A DNA stretch of 5,763 bases from an uncultured Pedobacter sp. (GTDB lineage: Bacteria > Bacteroidota > Bacteroidia > Sphingobacteriales > Sphingobacteriaceae). The translations under genes and the position numbers were made by a program. This document shows positions 1-3,549 of this stretch, piece by piece (the stretch's first letter is position 1; the number at the start of each line of letters is the position of its first letter). The stretch lies in NCBI GenBank assembly GCA_946478755.1, contig CAMLDJ010000332.1, positions 1 through 5,763 of the forward strand, written 5' to 3'. The notes beneath the pieces were generated by a model. That model saw nothing but the letters and a program-made list of their open reading frames with translations, was not told the origin of the DNA and did not search any database.

Positions 1-311
1 CCGTTGATGAATTTAAAATTCCGGTCTTCTCCAAGTATTTCGGCACCTATGATGTCGCTAGGCATCAGATCCGGTGTAAACTGGATCCTGTTAAAGTTCA
101 GGTCCAGCACATTCGCTACCGTTTGAACCAGTAAGGTTTTGGCCAGTCCGGGTACACCTACTAATAGACAATGTCCATTGCTAAAAATAGCGATCAGGAC
201 CGACTTGATGATTTCGTCCTGCCCGATAACAATTTTTCCTATCTCCGCTTTAATGCTTTTGTAGGATTGATGCAGGGCATCAACGGCTTTGATGTCATTG
301 TCGAACTGCAT
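1..311 (-). CDS. MoxR-family AAA+ ATPase, N-terminal part (runs off left edge)
   Basis: This is the first 103 residues of a MoxR-type AAA+ ATPase; the rest lies beyond base 1. Seen: an N-terminal helical stretch, then KIVIGQDEIIKSVLIAI (about 26-42), the usual lead-in of this family. The Walker A is the MoxR variant GVPGLAKT at 52-59, with Ala instead of Gly before the lysine. It is followed by RIQFTPDLMPSDIIG (about 75-89), a MoxR signature. Known of the family: these are cytoplasmic chaperone-like ATPases, often paired with DUF58 or von Willebrand A-domain proteins, that help mature enzymes or complexes. The target cannot be told here because downstream genes are not visible. The ATG at 311 is 6 bases after the stop of the SurA-type gene, so the two are probably cotranscribed. 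A weak AAGGG lies just before the start and overlaps that stop. Walker B, sensor and arginine-finger regions are outside the window. Confidence 0.93.
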   Translation of the reverse strand, partial: MQFDNDIKAVDALHQSYKSIKAEIGKIVIGQDEIIKSVLIAIFSNGHCLLVGVPGLAKTLLVQTVANVLDLNFNRIQFTPDLMPSDIIGAEILGEDRNFKFIN

Positions 312-317
312 ATGCCC

Positions 318-1679
318 TTATTTTTTTGCAGATTTAGCAGACCAGATCTTTAGTTCGTCACAACTGTTATAATCGTCATCAATCCGGATATAAGTGTTTT
401 CTCTTCTTTTCTCAAACCACTCACTTAAAACTTTATCGGTTTTTTCCTGCTGGGCTTTTTCTTTAAATTTAGCATAATCCTGCTCCAGGTTTCCTTTGTG
501 AGGTGGGATCTTGGATTTTAAATAGAGGATCTTATATCCTTCTTTGCCACTTTGATCAGTAAAAAGACTAGGGGTTGATATCCCTCCCACCTTCATGGTA
601 TCTACGATCAGGAATACCTTAGGATCAAGCTTATCGGCCGGGATAAAGGTTGTTCTTGCGGTAACATTATCCGCATATAACAACATCCCCCCATTGTATT
701 GAGACTCCTTATTGTCTGAGTATTGGGAAGCAGCGAAGGAGAAGGGCATTTTTTTGCTGACCAGGTTCTTGTAAATGGTATCTGCCTTAAGTTTAACACG
801 ATCCAGACTTGCAGGGGTAGTTTGTGGGCGGATGAGGATATGGCGGGCCTGAACCTGCTCCCCGCGACGTTCGATCACTTGTAAAATATGGAAGCCGTGC
901 TCCGTCTCAAAAACCGGTGATAACTCTCCGGCCTTTAATTTAAACGCCTGTGCGGTAAACTCTTTCACCATCCTGGTGCGGTCGAAAAAACCGAGGTCAC
1001 CACCATCAGGTGCGGATCCCGGATCTTCAGAATAGGATTTGGCAAGGAATGCAAAATCTTCCCCGCTTTTAATCCTTAATCGTAAAGCCTCAATTTTATC
1101 ATGGTATCTTTGCTTCTCTGCCTTGGTTAGTTTGGGATACATCACAATTTCACCAATCTCGAATTCCGTCGGGATATCCGGCAAACTGTCTTTTTTATAG
1201 CCCTCAAAATATTTTTTAACTTCCAGAGGAGTAATGCTTACATCCTGGGTAATCTTCTGCTGCATTTTGTTTGAGATCAGTTGTTCTTTAATCTCTGGTC
1301 TGATCTCATCTTTATATTGCAGGACAGAGCGGTTTAAGAACTGCTCCAAACGTTCCTGTCCGCCAGCCCTCTGGATCTGGTAACGCATACGTTTTTCTAC
1401 TTCTTCATCAATCTGCGATTCTTCTACCACTACAGAGTCGATCTCAGCCTGTTGTTTTAATAGCTTTTGTGCAAGCATCTGTTGCAGAATATAGCACTTC
1501 ACTTTTGGGTCATCCGGGTTTCCGGAATTCAGAAACTGTGCATATTGCTGGTTTAAATCAGATAACAGAATAATATTGCTTCCCAATACCGCTACTACTT
1601 TATCTATGTTCTTCTTTTGTGCCTGGGTATTTAAAAACAAACAGATTAGTCCGCTTGCGATCACTAAAATTTTTTTCAT
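318..1679 (-). CDS. SurA-type periplasmic chaperone / peptidyl-prolyl cis-trans isomerase
   Basis: This is a 453-residue exported protein of the SurA/parvulin class, which escorts unfolded outer-membrane proteins through the periplasm. Residues 1-20 are a signal peptide (MKK start, hydrophobic core, cleavage at NTQA-Q). Residues 21-165 form the helical SurA N-domain (VVAVLGSNIILLSDLNQQ, then helices rich in Q and K). The first parvulin module spans about 173-272 and is canonical: SYSEDPGSAPDGGDLGFF (215-232), FKLKAGELSPVF (246-257) and HGFHILQV (261-268). A second, divergent module spans about 277-388, opening with QARHILIRP and keeping QYSDN and NGGML. Residues 395-453 are a charged C-terminal helix and tail. 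Length is close to E. coli SurA (428). The ATG at 1679 is preferred because it gives a standard signal peptide. An in-frame TTG at 1694 would add five residues and has AAAGGA six bases before it, so it is a real alternative. It lies 65 bases after the isomerase-less SurA-like gene and just before the MoxR ATPase, all in one direction. Bacteroidetes carry several SurA-like paralogues, so no symbol is given. Confidence 0.93.
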   Translation of the reverse strand: MKKILVIASGLICLFLNTQAQKKNIDKVVAVLGSNIILLSDLNQQYAQFLNSGNPDDPKVKCYILQQMLAQKLLKQQAEIDSVVVEESQIDEEVEKRMRYQIQRAGGQERLEQFLNRSVLQYKDEIRPEIKEQLISNKMQQKITQDVSITPLEVKKYFEGYKKDSLPDIPTEFEIGEIVMYPKLTKAEKQRYHDKIEALRLRIKSGEDFAFLAKSYSEDPGSAPDGGDLGFFDRTRMVKEFTAQAFKLKAGELSPVFETEHGFHILQVIERRGEQVQARHILIRPQTTPASLDRVKLKADTIYKNLVSKKMPFSFAASQYSDNKESQYNGGMLLYADNVTARTTFIPADKLDPKVFLIVDTMKVGGISTPSLFTDQSGKEGYKILYLKSKIPPHKGNLEQDYAKFKEKAQQEKTDKVLSEWFEKRRENTYIRIDDDYNSCDELKIWSAKSAKK

Positions 1680-1707
1680 TATATCTATATTCAATTGTAT
1701 TCCTTTG

Positions 1708-1715
1708 CAAATTTA
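1708..1715 (-). promoter_or_regulatory. Candidate Bacteroidetes -7 box before the SurA-type gene
   Basis: The minus strand reads TAAATTTG here, an exact fit to the Bacteroidetes -7 consensus TAnnTTTG. It lies 28 bases before the ATG at 1679, inside the 65-base gap between two same-direction genes. A start site a few bases downstream would give a leader of roughly 25 bases for the ATG, but only about 10 for the alternative TTG at 1694, which mildly favours the ATG. No convincing -33 TTTG element is visible 19-21 bases upstream, so this may be chance in AT-rich DNA. Confidence 0.3.
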
Positions 1716-1744
1716 ATATTCTCCGGGGTTAATGGCTGCTTTAC

Positions 1745-2242
1745 TTACAATTTTGCCAGTTTCTTTACTTCTGTCTGGTTAATTTTTACCGTATGTTTTT
1801 TTCTCAGGGCGGTTATCCAGACCTGTTCCAGACTGTCCTGGTCATCCTTCGGTTTATTCCATATTTTTATTTCCGATACATTAAACATTAATGCAGCATC
1901 TTTATACTCGTCCATGGTCATTTTATACACCGGACTACCCTTTGCTATTCTGTTTTGTGCAGCCAGTGTTGTTTCATAATTTTTTATTTCAGAAAGATAG
2001 GCTGTGTCCTTATCGAGGGCCATCTCTTTAGCATCTAAAACTTTAAGTTTAAAGTTAATGTACTGGTTTAAATAAGCCTCCAGATCTTTAGCCGTGACAC
2101 TTGCATTGTTCGCATGGTTCTTTTTATAAAACCACATGAATTCTTTATTGGTGATCGGCTTTCCATCAATGGTAGCTATATTTTGTGCAAACACACCGGT
2201 AAAAGAAATACATAAAATGATAATGCAATAAGCTTTTCTCAC
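1745..2242 (-). CDS. Short exported SurA-like chaperone lacking the isomerase domain
   Basis: This is a 165-residue exported protein. Residues 1-19 are a signal peptide (cleavage at GVFA-Q). Residues 20-95 match the N-domain of Bacteroidetes PpiC/SurA-like proteins: IDGKPITNKEFMWFYKKN (25-42) and LEAYLNQYINFKLKVLDAKE (54-73), then a helix with aligned charged residues. Residues 107-165 resemble the C-terminal segment of the same proteins: DEYKDAALMF, SEIKIWNKP and ALRKKHTVKINQTEVKKL. The parvulin modules that normally separate these two parts are absent, with only about ten linking residues in their place. Known of the family: in E. coli SurA the N- and C-terminal segments form the chaperone core and the parvulin modules are largely dispensable for chaperone activity. 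So a pure chaperone is the inferred role. The start is GTG at 2242; an in-frame TAA lies four codons upstream and the next internal Met would lose the signal peptide. It is first in line before the SurA-type gene. An old internal deletion, or an export-related protein of another kind, remains possible. Confidence 0.85.
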   Translation of the reverse strand: MRKAYCIIILCISFTGVFAQNIATIDGKPITNKEFMWFYKKNHANNASVTAKDLEAYLNQYINFKLKVLDAKEMALDKDTAYLSEIKNYETTLAAQNRIAKGSPVYKMTMDEYKDAALMFNVSEIKIWNKPKDDQDSLEQVWITALRKKHTVKINQTEVKKLAKL

Positions 2243-2354
2243 AAAAGTTATTTAGTATATATTTTTTAAGGCATAAAAGTAATAAATAAAGGCGCTATAA
2301 TAAGATATTTAACTAATTTTAACAGAAAAAATATTCGAAGTAAAATTGTCATTA
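2243..2354. promoter_or_regulatory. AT-rich divergent intergenic region
   Basis: This 112-base spacer separates the minus-strand chaperone genes from the plus-strand HolD-like/rdgB pair, so it should hold a promoter for each. Imperfect -7 boxes are visible. TAATTTTA at 2314-2321 on the plus strand and TACTTTTA at 2281-2274 on the minus strand each miss the TAnnTTTG consensus only at the final G. TATAAT occurs at 2296-2301 on the plus strand, without a fitting -35. No clear Shine-Dalgarno precedes either start, which is normal for Bacteroidetes. No RNA gene, hairpin or operator-like palindrome stands out. Confidence 0.4.
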
Positions 2355-2972
2355 ATGAATAGCCAATTAACCGTTGATGCCGCAGCCCTGCGTTTGTTTT
2401 TTACAGACGATATCTATCTGATCAACGATGCTGATCGTCAGCATGATACTTCTGCTGTTGTGCAGAATGCAATGGTCAGTATAACAGAAAATCTGATTAC
2501 CGGATCTATGCCTGAGATACCTGAAATAAAGTCGCAGATTCCTTCTCTGGTTGCTGAGCCTGTTGCCTCGCTGGTTCAACAACCTGTAGCGTTTAAATTT
2601 TTAGGCAAAAACAAGCGCAATATTCTGATCCTTGTTAACGACGAAAATAATGAAGTAAGCGATGAGCCTGGGCGCGAGCTGCTGCGTAAAATTGTGAAGT
2701 CTGTAAACCTTAGCGCGAACGATTTTGCCTTGCTGAACTATGCCGGCTACAAAGGCACCGGGTTTAAACAGTTGCAGGAATACTTCTCCTGTACCTTGGT
2801 TTTTGCATTCGGGGTAACGCCAGCTGAACTTTCATTGCCCGCACATCCGGAACACGCCATCATATCGGAGGGGAATGTAAGAATGATCTTTTCTGCGGAA
2901 TTGCGGGTACTTGAACAGCATGCTGCCGGGAAAAAAGCTTTATGGGGCAGTCTTCAAAGTCTTGGATTATAA
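2355..2972 (+). CDS. Uncharacterised protein, possible HolD-like (DNA polymerase III psi) UDG-fold protein
   Basis: This is a 205-residue cytoplasmic protein with no signal peptide and no assigned function. It has three visible parts. First comes an N-terminal segment, LRLFFTDDIYLI (12-23). Next is a linker rich in Pro, Glu, Val and Gln (about 52-78), probably disordered. A compact alpha/beta domain (about 85-205) completes it. That domain reads NILILVND (89-96), a helix with ELLRKIVKSVNLSANDFALLN (from 108), LVFAFGVTPAELSL (148-161) and, at the end, KKALWGSLQSL (193-203). The same order occurs in E. coli HolD: RLVMVAND, then a helix ending in a SPDQV-like turn, a Leu/Gly strand and a terminal RAALWQQI. 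HolD is a catalytically dead uracil-DNA-glycosylase fold that links SSB-bound HolC to the clamp loader. No glycosylase catalytic motif is visible here. The HolD link is inference from remembered sequences. The ATG at 2355 is chosen over an in-frame TTG at 2346. The stop is one base from the rdgB ATG (TAATATG), so translation is probably coupled. Confidence 0.88.
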   Translation: MNSQLTVDAAALRLFFTDDIYLINDADRQHDTSAVVQNAMVSITENLITGSMPEIPEIKSQIPSLVAEPVASLVQQPVAFKFLGKNKRNILILVNDENNEVSDEPGRELLRKIVKSVNLSANDFALLNYAGYKGTGFKQLQEYFSCTLVFAFGVTPAELSLPAHPEHAIISEGNVRMIFSAELRVLEQHAAGKKALWGSLQSLGL

Positions 2973-2973
2973 T

Positions 2974-3549
2974 ATGAGAGCACTTGTATTTGCTACCAAT
3001 AATCAGCACAAAACACAGGAGGTGCGTAACCTGCTTTTAAATGAATATAGCATATTAAATCTGAACGATATTGGCTGTACAACTGATATCCCGGAAACAG
3101 GTAGTACTTTTGCGGAAAACGCCACCCTGAAAAGTCGCTATGTTGCAGAAAACTATCATATGGATTGCTTTGCTGACGACAGCGGACTGGAAATAGAAGC
3201 CTTGAACCAGGAGCCTGGAATCTTTTCGGCCAGGTATTCAGGTGTCAGAGATGATGCGGAGAACCTGATGCTGGTGCTGAAGAAAATGGAGGGGCAGACC
3301 AACAGAAAAGCGCGCTTCAGAACAGTAATTTCTTTAATCCGCGGAGGGGAGAATTTCCTTTTTGAAGGAGTCATTAATCGGCTGATAAGAGCGGAGCCGA
3401 CCGGTAAACAAGGATTTGGATATGACCCGATTTTTGAGCCTGAAGGTTATGATCAGACCTTTGCCGAAATGAGCATGGAGCAAAAAAACCAGATCAGTCA
3501 CCGGGCACTGGCCATGAAAAAGCTCATTGCTTTTTTGAAGGAACGCTAG
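2974..3549 (+). CDS. rdgB: dITP/XTP pyrophosphatase (non-canonical purine NTP pyrophosphatase), RdgB/HAM1 family
   Basis: This 191-residue enzyme hydrolyses dITP, ITP and XTP to the monophosphate and pyrophosphate, keeping deaminated purines out of DNA and RNA. It acts in the cytosol, normally as a Mg-dependent dimer. Seen in order: nucleotide-binding ATNNQHKTQEV (7-17), the ETGSTFAENATLKS block (41-54) and the metal/catalytic FADDSGLEIEAL (66-77), whose D69 corresponds to the catalytic Asp. After these come PGIFSARYSG (81-90), GFGYDPIFEP (137-146) and the purine-binding SHR at 165-167. Length and motif set are complete for the family. One oddity is Arg126, where most members have Gly (the GxxxG before the GFGYDP block). 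The ATG at 2974 is the family start; a longer reading from TTG at 2911 would overlap the preceding gene and adds unrelated residues. It follows the HolD-like gene by one base. Its last 26 bases overlap the 3' end of the convergent OstA-like gene. Confidence 0.97.
   Translation: MRALVFATNNQHKTQEVRNLLLNEYSILNLNDIGCTTDIPETGSTFAENATLKSRYVAENYHMDCFADDSGLEIEALNQEPGIFSARYSGVRDDAENLMLVLKKMEGQTNRKARFRTVISLIRGGENFLFEGVINRLIRAEPTGKQGFGYDPIFEPEGYDQTFAEMSMEQKNQISHRALAMKKLIAFLKER

Noticed and set aside
171..353. 60-codon plus-strand frame at the left end
   Set aside because: Antisense to the MoxR P-loop region and the SurA-type 3' end; it has no features of its own.
1695..1979. 94-codon plus-strand frame opposite the short SurA-like gene
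   Set aside because: Hydrophobic nonsense product, non-ATG context, and fully overlapped by a gene with a recognisable signal peptide and chaperone motifs.
2296..2301. TATAAT, a perfect E. coli-type -10 box
   Set aside because: No -35 element at the right distance, and Bacteroidota primary sigma factors use a different consensus; expected by chance in this AT-rich spacer.
2911..2973. 21-residue upstream extension of RdgB from a TTG
   Set aside because: The extension overlaps the preceding gene out of frame, and family members begin at the ATG of 2974 just before the ATNN motif.
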